A stretch of 64,000 bases of DNA from assembly GCA_963969595.1 (NCBI GenBank), contig OZ018409.1, positions 39,631,282 through 39,695,281 on the forward strand. The letters run 5' to 3'. The notes below the pieces were generated by a model. That model was not told the origin of the DNA and did no database searches. It saw only the letters and a list, made by a program, of their open reading frames with translations. Position 1 is the first letter of the stretch. Every line of letters begins with the position of its first letter. The DNA is from Neckera pumila. Lineage: Eukaryota > Streptophyta > Bryopsida > Hypnales > Neckeraceae. Made by a program: the position numbers and the translations under genes. Below, piece after piece: positions 11,908-23,552 of this stretch.

Positions 11908-14900
11908 TCACTGAAGAGTCAACAGCAGGCGCTCCGGCTGCTCAATTAGCAACTTCCATTCATTGCAAAAATGAGCCACAGTTGCTCCGTCAATCACTCT
12001 GTGATCGGCTCCCCACGTCACCTGCATCACCAGCCACAAATTCAACGTAAAAAAGGGTGACACATCAACTAACTGGGGGTGTTAGGAGCTTGAGTATTGA
12101 GCTCTGAATGTAGGTCCAAATTCGGAACAGATTCTGAAAACTCCAGAACAGTTTGTGAAAAGAGTTGCAAAAAAACACCTGGCGTCTAATTGCTAATTCA
12201 AAGAAGAATCAGGGCATCCAAGATCTTTGATCTTTCGACATCTTTTCGTGGCACAAAAACCCTAAACCCTAAATCCTAAACCCTAGACCCCTAAAAAGCT
12301 GAAACCTTCCCATCTTTAGTTCAAGAACGGAAAAGATTAGTACTCAACCAACTCGAATAGACAGGTGTAATTACTACCAACCACAAAAGCAACTACAGTG
12401 AAAAGGGTGGGCGATCAGCAGAATGTTATGTGCGAGATTTTTGGGATGAGATTTGAAGCCTCACAATCTCATGAGGCGAAAATAGGAAAGAAACGACAAA
12501 ATCATAAACAAAAAACTAAACTGCGAGCTCTCGGAGTAAATTACTCATGAACTTTGCAAAAATCATTACTAATCTCCGAATTTGTCATTCCATACCACCA
12601 CATTAGAAATACTCACATTGACGACATGGCTTTCGTCGAGTTCTTGCGTCCGAACCACCTGATACATCCGACCGATGGCAACAATAGCAACTTCTGGGAC
12701 ATTGAGAGTAGGCATTCCAAACTTCCCTCCTATGGCTCCAAAATTGGAGACCGTAATGGTGCCACCTGTGATATCCTCAGTGCTCAATGAGTTCGTGGTA
12801 GCAAGCTGAATCAGACGAGATATCTCCGTTGCAATCTGCAGCATGGACAGAATATAAGTTGATGAGAAAACAAGTGCATTACGGAAATCCCCAATTCGAT
12901 CGACAAAACTCTATTCTCAATGCAAAGAGCATTAGATTCATATAGTCCTCATGTAGAGATAATGGAAAATTAGTAATAACGTATTCCAAATGGAGTTAAC
13001 TTAAGGTTAGTATCATGGATCTTAACTTGATATTACACTGACAACTTTCATATTAAAATCAACATTAATTTGGTATTAAGGTAATATTGATTCAATGTCC
13101 TATTAGAAAACCAACCTCAAGGACTGAGAGACGTTGCACATTCTTGATGTTGGGCACCACAAGGCCATGGTTCGTCGCCATCGCAATACCAATGTTATGT
13201 GCAGCTGCAATTGAAACATCCCAGAGCATGAGTTCTATCACAACTCTTTCTCACCCCAAACCCTAAACCAAAAATCGCTCTGTAGCTTATTTCACCGTGT
13301 AGCTGCAATGCGTTTATTTCATGGCACCTCTTGTTTTAGTGTAAACATTGAACAAGACGAGGTAAAAAAGATCTTTAAATGATGCTTGCCCCAATCAAGG
13401 TGTAGAACTTCTTGTTATCACAATCAACTGTGCAATTAAAGTGACCCTTACAATTCCGATCTCTCTTAACTCAAGATAAGAGAGATCTAACATTTGCATA
13501 GAGATCAGAAAGATGAACATATCCAGGGTTCGTCCAATTTTGCAACACTCTCCCCTAAACCTTAACCCTACCAAAAGCTAGAGACCCAAGCACAAAACAA
13601 AGCTATGGGCACGGATTAGAAAGCAGTAGTAGTACCTCGCACTTGAATCTCTGTCACTGCTTCGTCCACGGTGCTATTCATAACAGGAAACTTCTTCAGC
13701 ACCATGGACAAGGATTTGATGAGAAACGGCAAGTGGGTGAGCTTGACGCCGGCTTCCAGCGGCACTTCCTGCGTGAGCGAGCGCTTGATCTGCGTCAGCT
13801 TGTCCATCGTGATCTCCTCCACGTAGTAGAAATGCGGCACTGCTGCCGCTGCGGTCATGGCCTTTGCCATAGCCCGTCTGTGACCCCTGTCACCACCATC
13901 CCCAACACAACCCAAATCGGAAACCCTTAACCAAAATTTCCCAGAATCACATTTCCTTACTCAGCCATATTTGAAGCAACGTCCACACCTTTAAGATTCA
14001 TACTGAAGATTGTATACTTGGAATGGGATGAAAGCGCACATGAGTTTTGTGAGCTTTTAACGAAACTTGTCTACACCAAGGAATGGAGCAAGGATTTCAA
14101 TATACCTAACCGGAATAATGGTGTCTCTGCCATCGAAAACGCCATGGCTGGGTCCTTGTGGCACAGGGGTGTATTCTTTAGGCACACTACTACTCTCCAC
14201 TCTTGTTGCTTCAGGCTCATCATGTACAGGCGCTTCGTTCAACGACTGCACAGAAGCAAAAATAGTTTAAAACGGCAATCAACAAAACTCTTCATCTTCA
14301 GTTCTATGAACCCAGAGGAAGAATCCCTACTATATCATACAGAATCTCTTCCTCTAGGTCTTCAATACTTCAAACGAGCCCATGAAACATAACCATTGAA
14401 CGTCTGTAGCTTTTATTGCCACATGACGCACTGCAGCTAGAAAAGAGGAGCATACAGAATCATAATCCCCACAGTCCAATCAAAGAGCCCTAAATCTCCA
14501 AGATATGAGGCCCCTGATTTCCTGTTTTGTCTAGAATTAGGGTTACGTATCTCTGACTTGTTCCTCGCAATGAAAATTTCTTTTCATTTGCAAAATGAAA
14601 AAATTCGAGAGTAGTAACATAGTAGTGTAAAGTTCTTACCTGAATGTCATCCTGAGCATTTTCTCGCAGTGTAACGTAGTTCAAGACGTCCCCTTTAGTA
14701 ATGCGTCCATTAGGGCCGGATCCCTGGATGTCATGCAAGTCTAGGCCATAGTCTTTGGCTAGAGAACGAACCGCAGGAGTGGCGAGCACAGATGCAGAGT
14801 GGTCGTCCTCGATCGTTTTAGGGTTGGGCTCCGGGTCAGAAATGGACGGTTTCTCATATTTAGGGTTTGGCGCTCTGGTGTCACCCTCGGCAGGTGAGCC

Positions 14901-16186
14901 TTCCAGCATCATTAACTCGAGCAGTATCGCGCCCACCTTGATTATGTCCCCGGGTTGGTGCAGAATCTGCGACACTTTGCCTTTGTAGCGGCTGGTGATC
15001 ACCACTGATGCCTTGTCGCTTTGCACCTCGCAGACGGGTCCGAACTCGTCCACCATGTCGCCCTACAATCAGAAAACATCGGTTTGGAAATAAATAGAAC
15101 GTACGTCAAGGCAATTCATCAAACATTTGAAGCTACCAATTGACTTTGTGATCCAGGTACATTGGGCTTTTGAGTTTAATGGTAAAAGCCTCCCTATATG
15201 CAAGTCTCTCTCTAGACTTGTCCTCCCAGAGATCCTTGTCTTGTTTGGTGACCAATGTGCAAGTCTCTCTAAATTGATCTTCCCAGGTCCCCTTGAGGAT
15301 TTGTGATCAGATTGCAAGTCTCTCTCTACAAGAATCTTCCCACATACCCTGTCATCAATTACCAAGTCTCTATCTATGCAAGTCTCTCTCTAGAACCACA
15401 TACTTGTGATCAAAGATCAATTCTCTCTCTATGCAAGTCTCTCTCGAGACCCAAATCCCTGTGATCAAAGATCAATTCTCTCTCCCTCGACGCTTTTCCC
15501 CATCCCCTTGAGAATTTGTGATCAATGAGCAAGTCTCTCTCTATGCCAGTCTCTCTCTGCACTCATTTCCCCAATATCCCTTTGAGGATTTGTGACGGAT
15601 GAGCAATTCTCTCTCTATGCAAGTCTCTCTCTAGACTCCTCCTCTTCCCTTACACCGTTGAAGAACTTTTTTGGATGATGCACGGGCATTACCTCGCTGA
15701 CAAACCACTGAATGAGCTCACAATCCGCAATTCCTTCTCCGGTTTGCGCCAACGGAATCTCCACGATTCCTCCCGTTGCTCGAACCCCTTCGGCAACTCC
15801 CACCTCACTGGAACTAAACCTCTTCTGCATCTCCATCTACAACATAAACCTAATGAATGAATTACTTCCAGCAAAAAAGTAGAACAAATTAAAAAGCGAC
15901 GATTGAAAAACAAAATTTCTCACTGGGAACAGGGTGTAGCACAGGCAAGTACCAAAGGCAAGGCTACGCTGGGGAAGATTGCGATCGGTCCCCTCGCCAT
16001 AGCCAGAACTCCAGGTATAGAAGTAGACCGAGAAACATGAAACCTGAAGCTTCTCAATTGCGAATCACCATCCCAATTCTTTGGATTCAGTCTTTCGGTA
16101 CTGTTGCTTGGGCAATACACACACGAACTTCGTGAAGCTCCAGTGATGAGCCTCAGACCGAGCGCTCTCGTTGAGCTCGTCCGCAT
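11908..16186 (-). CDS. Branched-chain 2-oxoacid dehydrogenase E2 subunit (dihydrolipoyl transacylase)
   Basis: Exons, gene order: about 15953 or 15968-16186, 15693-15836, 14640-15062, 14106-14245, 13636-13886, 13116-13204, 12617-12835, 11908-12021; about 532-537 aa. The protein is the acyltransferase core of the mitochondrial BCKDH complex, moving the acyl group from Leu, Ile or Val breakdown to CoA. Domains in order: an Arg/Ser-rich presequence ([13 protein letters not shown]); a lipoyl domain from [16 protein letters not shown] to [16 protein letters not shown], with the lipoylated Lys in SDKAS; an E3/E1-binding domain ([16 protein letters not shown] to [13 protein letters not shown]); then the catalytic domain, with [26 protein letters not shown] and HRVIDG, whose His and Asp are catalytic. 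All phases close except the choice of first donor: two in-phase GT sites exist. Same strand as the HMG-CoA lyase gene, about 3.4 kb apart. Confidence 0.93.
12255..12293. repeat. Short degenerate telomere-like repeat
   Basis: Four to five units of CCCTAAA, some degenerate, lie inside the last E2 intron. Such interstitial telomere-type repeats are common in plant introns and leaders; no telomere is implied. Confidence 0.7.
12931..13106. mobile_element. Intronic MITE-like copy iv
   Basis: Begins ATTAGATTCATATAGTCCTCATGT and contains TTAACTTGATATTACACTGACAACT, matching the copies in MltB introns. The right end is decayed (CTATTAG). It sits in the intron between E2 exons 13116-13204 and 12617-12835. 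Confidence 0.5.
15160..15640. repeat. Pyrimidine-rich tandem repeat in E2 intron 2
   Basis: The phrase TGCAAGTCTCTCTCT recurs about ten times, often with TTTGTGATCAAAGATCAATTC or CCCCTTGAGGATTTGTGATCA between copies. It is an irregular minisatellite with diverged units, wholly intronic between exons 14640-15062 and 15693-15836. Confidence 0.8.
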
Positions 16187-17268
16187 GGTTTCCCAATTCT
16201 ACCCCAATTCTGGGCTAATTTGCTTCTGCTACAATTCGAAACGCCTTCCCCCAAAAAAACAGGCAAAACGGGGGAAAAAAACCGCCTTGGAAATGAATGA
16301 TTTTGGTGCCAATGATGTCAATTGCCCTTCAAACTAAACTGCGCAATAACCGATCCACTTGCACGCAACTCCAAATTCTTCCCTTCAACAAAAACTCTAC
16401 AACCAAAACTGCAAACTTGCCTACTTCGGGTGCGCCAAAACTGCAACTTTTACACAAGAATCAAACCAACAATCTAAGTTTTGTGCGAACTTTGGAAAAT
16501 GAAACCTAGAAAGGTTGAAAAGACTCTAGCAATCAGTACGAAAAACGAACATCAGTTCCTATGAGATCAAGCTAATTCCATGGCGTTACGTTTGCGTTTC
16601 AGAGGGGTATATGAAAGAGAATTTTAGATTTGCAAGGGGCTTGAATTGCTGAGAATGATGCTAAGTTGCAGATGTTATATTGAAATAAAGAGAGCTAAAG
16701 TTGTGATTGTGGCGTAGGAATTGAATTTTGTAACTTACGAAGTGTGCTGCTGCATGATGTTCCGTGATTGTTGTTATCCTCCAACGCACAGCCACGTTGG
16801 CTGCGTGTTCATTCTTTCCATGTGCTCATTCCGGGGAGCGAACTAGTATACCGTTCGAGCATCCTCAGTGGAGCAGGCATAGCGACTCGGCAACGGTACT
16901 CTCGGTCTTCGTGACCTTCTCGGGGCCCTATTTTTAGAATTTTTTTTGCAAACCCTGACTACCGTATTGACATTGACCCCCTCATTGCCCCAACTAAGGG
17001 TAAGGGTGATTGCAAGAAACACTTCATGTTTTTGGCTCAAAACGCAGTTTTTGGCCATATGACTAGCAATACTATGTAGTACTATATAGTACTATGTTTT
17101 CGCTGTGCCCCTATAGATCTCAACCGTTGATTCAATACTATGTAGTATTATGTAGTACTATAGACTGCTGCAAAGTACTGTAGAAGCCATTGGGAGCAGA
17201 AAAGGGGTCTGTGCACCTTTTTGTTTTTAATAATTCAAAAAAAAATCAAAAATCAAAACAAAAAAAAC

Positions 17269-17524
17269 AACTCATATTTAACTAATTCTGGAATTATCCA
17301 GAAATTATGGACAGATTCCTGTAATTGAAAATGTATCGGCCGGCTGCCGACATTTGCCTATTTTTTATTTTCTTTACTCTATTTAATCCAAAATAATGAT
17401 TTTGATCCATTCTAATTCAAAAATCTACATTTGGACTATACATACATTATGATTTCATCATTGAAATGTAGATTGGATGCTATTTCTGGACTTTTCAAAG
17501 TCCAGAATTAGTTAAATATGAGTT
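17269..17524. mobile_element. 256-bp element with perfect 24-bp terminal inverted repeats
   Basis: AACTCATATTTAACTAATTC (continuing TGGA) at 17269-17292 is perfectly inverted at 17501-17524. The interior has no open frame. There is no clear target duplication, so the superfamily is undetermined. Confidence 0.7.
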
Positions 17525-18202
17525 AATCCATTTTGCTAGAGAAGATTGCGCTCACATTGCACCAAAAAATTAATATAGAAAAAATTTTCCCTTTTTGCAA
17601 CCTTAGTGCAAAGGAAGGTCATTTTGACCCTATGTGGACAACTGACATGTTGCTATTTTCATAAAAGTTCATTGTCAATCCTTGTAATGTTAGTAGACCT
17701 CCAACATGTCCAATTTGTGGCTTCATATTTGCATTTTAGGGTAAAAAATAGGACTAAAACCCCCCAAAATGGCCAAAGTAGACATCCAATTGGGGGCAAT
17801 TACAAAGTAATAAACTAATTTTTAAAAAAAATTTAAAAATATTCAATGTCTACAACTACTATGTATACCTTCCTTCCAAATTTCACGCCAAATGGACAAA
17901 CTATGCAAAAGTTATAAGCAAAAAAACACCCATCTAAGGGCAAGGGGACAAAAAATAAGACAAGTGTTTCTTGCAATCACCCGTAATTGTAAAAATTGCC
18001 CCATATTTTGTGATGAATTTTTTTGTATTTCTTCACCTCTCCTATATAATTTGGAGTCTTTGATTGCAAATATGAATCCAAAATTTCGAAAGTTATCATG
18101 AATTACAAATAAAAAATTCCAATGGTTTAATTCTATTGTTTTTTACTCAGCTTCATTCTACCATTTTTTGTCCTTGGTGCCTCAAAAGGCGCAAAGTGGC
18201 CC

Positions 18203-18221
18203 ATATATATATATATATATA
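18203..18221. repeat. AT dinucleotide microsatellite
   Basis: Nine to ten uninterrupted AT units. Confidence 0.9.
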
Positions 18222-19574
18222 AATTAATCTCAAAAGTCACTCCCAAAATTTTTCTAAATTAGTTCCGACCTAAAGGTTGTCAGGGGAATAACAAAATTCA
18301 AGAAAGAGAGATAAAAAAAAATACACCATTCATTCTATTTAGAATAATTTTGATTCAATGTAAACCTAAAGGAAATTGCTATAGGATAAATTAATTCTTT
18401 TGTTGCATAGTACGGAATATATCTTTAGACCACCATCAAGATGCTTGTGAACAAATAGTCATTCAACCAACAAATAGGCAACGCAAGATCCAAAGCTTGC
18501 TAAATAGAATCTACTCTTATCTATCAATAGATATCCTAATATATGATGTTTATAATGTATCAAAAACTAACAAAGTCATGTGGTCAATGAAATACTTATC
18601 ATTTTGACAAAATAACAGGGTCATAAATTTGAATGATGGATTACTTGTTTGCCCTTAGATGCAATTCTCATTTTAACTTAAATTTGAATGATGGATTATT
18701 TATTTGCCCACATATGCAACTCTCAATTTTGACTTTCTACCAATTGAGATTGATCTAACGTAAAAAAGCACAAAGAATCTTTGTCATTGCTAATCCAATG
18801 ATCTATTTGTAGAAGAAAAAGTAGTTAAGGTAACTCCCCCCATTCCCGACCACCAACCCATTCCCAACCTATAGGTGCACGTATTTCCGACCACGCTTAG
18901 AATGCGGGGTTTTTTTCGTTTTCAAGGTTGGAACTAATAAATACGTGACATATGTTCCAAATTGTGGAAAAAAAAATAGGAAATAACAATTAGATAAAAC
19001 GTTATTGAATGGTCGGAATTGGAAGACTCTATACATTGGCCATAGGTCCGGCGCACTTTTTGCCTCCCAAAATTCATAGTAATTTCAATTCAAGCGATAA
19101 AATTACAATTGCAATCCATGTCATTTCTACTAATGTACCTCTGAAAAATATTTGTTTTGCCTTTTGCCTTCACTACTCCTGATCATGTCGGAATTCCTTA
19201 TTTGGTCGGTTATGGGGGGGTTTACCTTATAGAAGAGTTGCTAAATTGCACACTTTAGTTGGTGCCAAAGAGACGGTTCATAACATTAATTGCACACTTT
19301 TCATCCCAAACAAAATGGCAGAGACGCACAAGAAGTCACCAAAAATAAATTTAAAATTTGGAAAATACATTTTTTTGGATTAATTGTTGTTCATGCCAAT
19401 TGCACAGGGCATCCTACTGGCAACCACATAAGGTTACACAGTCTTCTGCAATTAGCAGGTTTATCAAGAAGAATGAATTTTTTTGCAGTTTTTGAATGAG
19501 GAAATTTATGAGTAGTGATCAGCTAATTCCTGGAGTACCACTTATTTGGGGGCAGCGCTCCTGCAGCGAGGTTT

Positions 19575-22086
19575 TCAGACTTTGGCTTTCTCCACCTTGA
19601 GCTTGGCCATGGTGGCGACAGCGGTCTTGGAGCAGGAAGTCCGTCCCAGTTGATCGCAAATGAACTCGCCCACTGCCATCACCTTGTTCAGGTCGACGTT
19701 GTGCTGGATGCCCAGTCCGTTCAAGAGGTAGAGCACATCCTCCGTGGCCACGTTCCCTGTGGAGCCTTTGGCGTAAGGACAACCTCCCAGACCTGCCACT
19801 GATGAGTCCACCACATTGATGCCCATCTGCAATCAAAACCATCGCCACAACATGAGCCACAGCCTTCATATATAAAGCATTTACAAGCACCTGAACGAAT
19901 CAATCATATGCACTGGAAAGAATAAAAAATTCCATGCACTGGAAAGAATCAACGCATGCACTTGAATGAATCAACCCACGCACTTGAATGTATCAATTAC
20001 ATGCACCTGAATGAATCTATCAAATGCTCTTGAACGGATGAGTCATATTTTTTCCTATTGTGTACTCGAGTCACACTTCCATACCTGGAGTGCAATGAGG
20101 ATGTTCACCAGCGCCTGACCGTAAGTGTCGTGGAAATGCACCGCAAGGCACTCGACGGGAACCACCGCCATCACGGCTTCAAGCATTGGTGCGACCGTTC
20201 CTGTACAAAGCATGGAATTGAAGCTCAGACATCTTGAACCTCCAGAAGAAGAATGCCTCTGTTACGGGTACCTAGTTAGGCCAAAACTTGAACCTCCAAA
20301 GATGGAAGGAAACGAGGTGCGAGAATTGTGTTTGCATACCTGGAGTACCGACGCCAATGGTGTCCCCGAGGGAGATTTCATAGCAGCCCATGTCGTAGAG
20401 CTCTTTGGCCACATAGGCAACTTTAGCTGCCGACATGGGACCTTCGATGGGACAAGCGATGGCGCAGGACACATACCCTCGGACGGGGATGTTGCGCTCC
20501 TTGGCTGCCTTGCAAACAGCTCGGTAACGGACCAAGCTTTCTTCCAGGCTACAGTTGATGTTGGCTTTCACGAACGACTCCGAGGCCGCTGTGAAGAAGG
20601 CCACCTCTTTTGCTCCGGCTTCCACCGCTGCCTCGAAGCCCCTGAGGTTGGGTGTCAAAACTGGAAATCGGCACCTGCTCTTGCAATACCGGACGTCGTT
20701 CATGACATCTTTCGCATCTGCAAGCTGCAAAGAAAAATTGACCACTCTCTCTCAGCGGTGGCATTCTGCCCGAGGCAAGTAACATTCAACCCTTTTAAGG
20801 AATAGCGAACATGTTTTTTGTAAATCAAGAGCATAGCTTACAGTAAAACCACTATTTTATGATCTCTAAAATGACATTCTAGAATATCCTGCGCACTGTC
20901 ATTGACTGTAGCACACTTCGCAAACATTCACACAACGTCCTTGTGAAAAAGTTGGGGCCCCAAGGTGAAAAGATTAAAGACGTTTAAGTGTACCTGAGGC
21001 ACCCACTTCGGGGAGACAAAACTCGTGGCTTCCACAACAGGTAAGCCAGCAGCAGCAAGCCGGCGAATGAGCTCCACTTTCACCGAAGTGGGGACAGTGG
21101 ACTTCTCATTCTGCAAGCCATCTCGCGGCCCCACTTCAACAATCTTCACATAGCTGGGCAATCCCCTCAGCAGCTGCAAGAATTCACATCATCAGCAATA
21201 GGTTGCCAAGAGACTTTAACTCTAACAATGCCGGAGAAGATTAAATGAACTCTATTCAAAACGTGTGGAGAAAATGGTAGTTCGGATTTACTTTAGGCCG
21301 AAGGCGCTTCATCCCATCTGCGTTGCCGTTTTCAGAGTCACCCTCCTCTTGCGATGTTATCCAAAGGCTTCCATTGCCATTTGCCACGTTGTGGTGCCGT
21401 TTGCCTCCTTTTCTCGGAGCTCGAATACATGACATTTCGGGTGTAGCTGACTTTGAGCCTACGTGATTGCGTAGCAGGGCCAATCTCTCCGCCCTTTCTT
21501 CACTGCAAAGTCATCCCATGGAATTTCCGCACATTCGATATGATACGCAGCAGTTTCCAGCCATACATTCCAATGCATAAACAACCATCAAGAATGTAGT
21601 GAACCACAGCTCGGTAATGGCACTTACTATTTAACCCTTTTCAAAACGAAGAAGCCATAGTTTGGTCTCATGTTTTTTTAAGAAATTTGAAAGGTACATA
21701 GAAGATTATTACTTGTTTTCAAAAGCTTGTTCCTTTCAACCAACACATGCAATGCTCTTCACTCATTCTAGTAATATAAAAAAACAGCCCTTTCACATTA
21801 ATTCCTGAAAATGAGTATATATTGCAGTTTGACGTTCAGGGTCTGTAACCATGTTTCTAAATATTAAACAGCAGGAGAAGAAATCTAACCTGTAACTATC
21901 AAAAGAACGCGGTTTGCATCCTCCTTCGGGCTCCCTGTCATCCATGGAGCACGCGCCATTGCTGGAAGTGGCACTGCTGCAGTTTCCAAAGTTCCGCGGG
22001 GTCCTTGACCAGAAAATTCCCAGGCCCGAGGACTCGCTTTGAGGTGGCAACAAGTCCCGCTCGCATAGGCCTCCAACGCTAGCCAT
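19575..22086 (-). CDS. HMGCL: 3-hydroxy-3-methylglutaryl-CoA lyase (EC 4.1.3.4)
   Basis: Exons, gene order: 21890-22086, 21292-21502, 20994-21173, 20340-20724, 20085-20200, 19575-19826. They total 1341 nt, giving 446 aa with every phase closing. The enzyme splits HMG-CoA into acetyl-CoA and acetoacetate, the last step of leucine degradation. Family signatures: [16 protein letters not shown] (catalytic Arg in PRDG), [40 protein letters not shown], the metal-binding [10 protein letters not shown], and the cysteine signature [18 protein letters not shown]. The first two exons encode a variable, Ser/Asn/Gly-rich extension of about 130 residues before the TIM barrel, as in the long plant forms; its targeting cannot be read with certainty. 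No C-terminal peroxisomal CKL or SKL is present (it ends KVEKAKV), which fits a mitochondrial location. Confidence 0.95.
19888..20046. repeat. Short tandem repeat in the last HMGCL intron
   Basis: Five to six diverged units of about 28 bp containing ATGCACTTGAATGAATCAA fill most of the intron between exons 20085-20200 and 19575-19826. Confidence 0.75.
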
Positions 22087-23405
22087 CCTTCACAATCATC
22101 AAGAAACCCATCAGGACATTCAATTCGAGCGGAATATTCCACATTCGTTGCACATTCTCCGTAATTTTCTCCTATGCACAACCTAAGGAATGCCGTTCCT
22201 AGCAAATGATCGAGAACTCTTAAGAACTACATCGCCAAAAAGAACCCCATGCAACAAGCTATGGGGTTACAAAATAATAATAAAATCGAAAATAAGCAAT
22301 CTAAAACCCTTAACTGTTATCAATTCAGTTACATCCCGCTTGGGTTTTCGCGGACACAATTCCACGGCTTCTTGAAAGCAATTGGGACACAAACGATAAT
22401 TGTCGACAATTGCACTTCTCACAGTGCCAGAGGAAAGCAGGTGAGAGGAAGAGTGTTTTTTATTGCTACCTGGGCAAATTGTGCTAAGTAGCGCGAATTT
22501 TTGACGTGCAGAACCTTGCAATTTGCAGATAGCTTGCTACTCCCTGCAAATTCGCGACGATCGCGTCAAAGGAAGCTCTCGCTTCAATCGCAACCAACCA
22601 CTAAAAGCACAACTTCCGCAAGTAAGGGTTCCGCGAAAGAAAAAGCAAGCGTACTATCTCATGTTTGATTGGAAAGAACTCAAATCAGTTGTCAATCAGT
22701 CATACGAATTTTTCCGGAAGCTTTCTTTTCGGTCGATGATTGCAAAGGGCGAGAGTGAATTCGTACTCATAAGCAACAGAACAACGAAGGGAGGTCGTCG
22801 GGTCCCCCGAGTCTCCCAGTTGGTCAGAGCGTCGGAACGTGTGGGTCAAAAGCGTCAAGCGTGTGAGCGAGGTGGGTGTGGGGCCCCTACACCAACAACT
22901 GGAGAACGAGTGTGAGACTGAGACTAAACAAATGGCCAGAAACAAAGGAAGGTCGATCGGAAGTCACCCCCGGCTGCGAAGGAGGCGGGAAAGGTGAAGA
23001 CTGAAACCCTAAAGACGCTGTTGAAACGACCAGAAAGCGACTTCCAACGACCGGCCTGGGGGCGCTTTCGCGTGACTTTCAATTCACCTGAATTGGATTC
23101 GTGTTGATTTGCGCAACAACAGCAGAATCAGGGTCTGGAGCACATCCGTAGAATTGGGTCAATCTTCGCAGTTTGGAACACTCAAAATCAAATGCACGGT
23201 CTTAGTCCACAGCAAACACAGAATTAGGCTTTGGTTCTTCGAGTTCAATAGTATGCTTCGAGTCTGTTGGAACCTCAAGTTATTGAAGTCTCCGACGAGA
23301 ATCCATTCTTTGTGATTCAACTCTTACCGCGTCTCGTTAAAGCCGCCAGCGCACTTCTGATGTGCAACGTACCGCTCTTCTATTTGGCCGGTTTGCGGAC
23401 TTTAC
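22087..23405. other. Upstream region of HMGCL and of a possible plus-strand transcript
   Basis: No recognised coding sequence. The open frame at 22523-22915 (+) looks like no family I know. The segment 22930-23150 is GC-richer than its surroundings and resembles a 5' leader or promoter for the transcript suggested at 23406. Confidence 0.4.
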
Positions 23406-23552
23406 ATGCTTCCGTATAGATCGCAGGAGGAGTTTCTGAGGATGAAGCAGGTCATGGAACGGCTACTGCACATGGACTCACAGAGTTGCGCTTGGAAAGA
23501 AGAAGCTGAAAGGTGCGTTGGCTCTCGAGGATCTGAATTCCAGTCGCTCTGG
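23406..23552 (+). CDS. Possible first coding exon of an unrecognised protein
   Basis: An ATG-started 49-codon frame, with acidic and basic residues in a helix-like pattern (EEFLRMKQVMERLLHMD), ends at a strong donor, TGG followed by GTGAGT. A good acceptor (CTTTCTAG) lies at about 24126, but joining there in phase meets a stop after four codons. No continuation can be assembled with confidence. I do not recognise the protein. It could instead be a non-coding transcript or a decayed gene. Confidence 0.25.

Larger units (their letters stand above)
16187..19574. other. Intergenic region between E2 and HMG-CoA lyase genes
   Basis: About 3.4 kb, AT-rich, no recognisable gene. It holds the E2 promoter side, an inverted-repeat element at 17269-17524, TAGTACTAT-rich DNA near 17070-17165 and an AT microsatellite (18203-18221). 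The HMG-CoA lyase 3' UTR should begin near 19574. Confidence 0.6.

Noticed and set aside
12255..12293. Possible telomere or telomere-fusion scar
   Set aside because: Only a few degenerate units inside an intron; similar short motifs occur elsewhere in the window, including 3300-3335 and near 45564.
15160..15640. Possible CRISPR-like array
   Set aside because: Units are irregular, spacers are not unique, and the array lies in a plant intron; it is a simple minisatellite.
20125..20805. 226-codon plus-strand frame
   Set aside because: It is the antisense of HMG-CoA lyase exons, whose phases and motifs are unambiguous on the minus strand.
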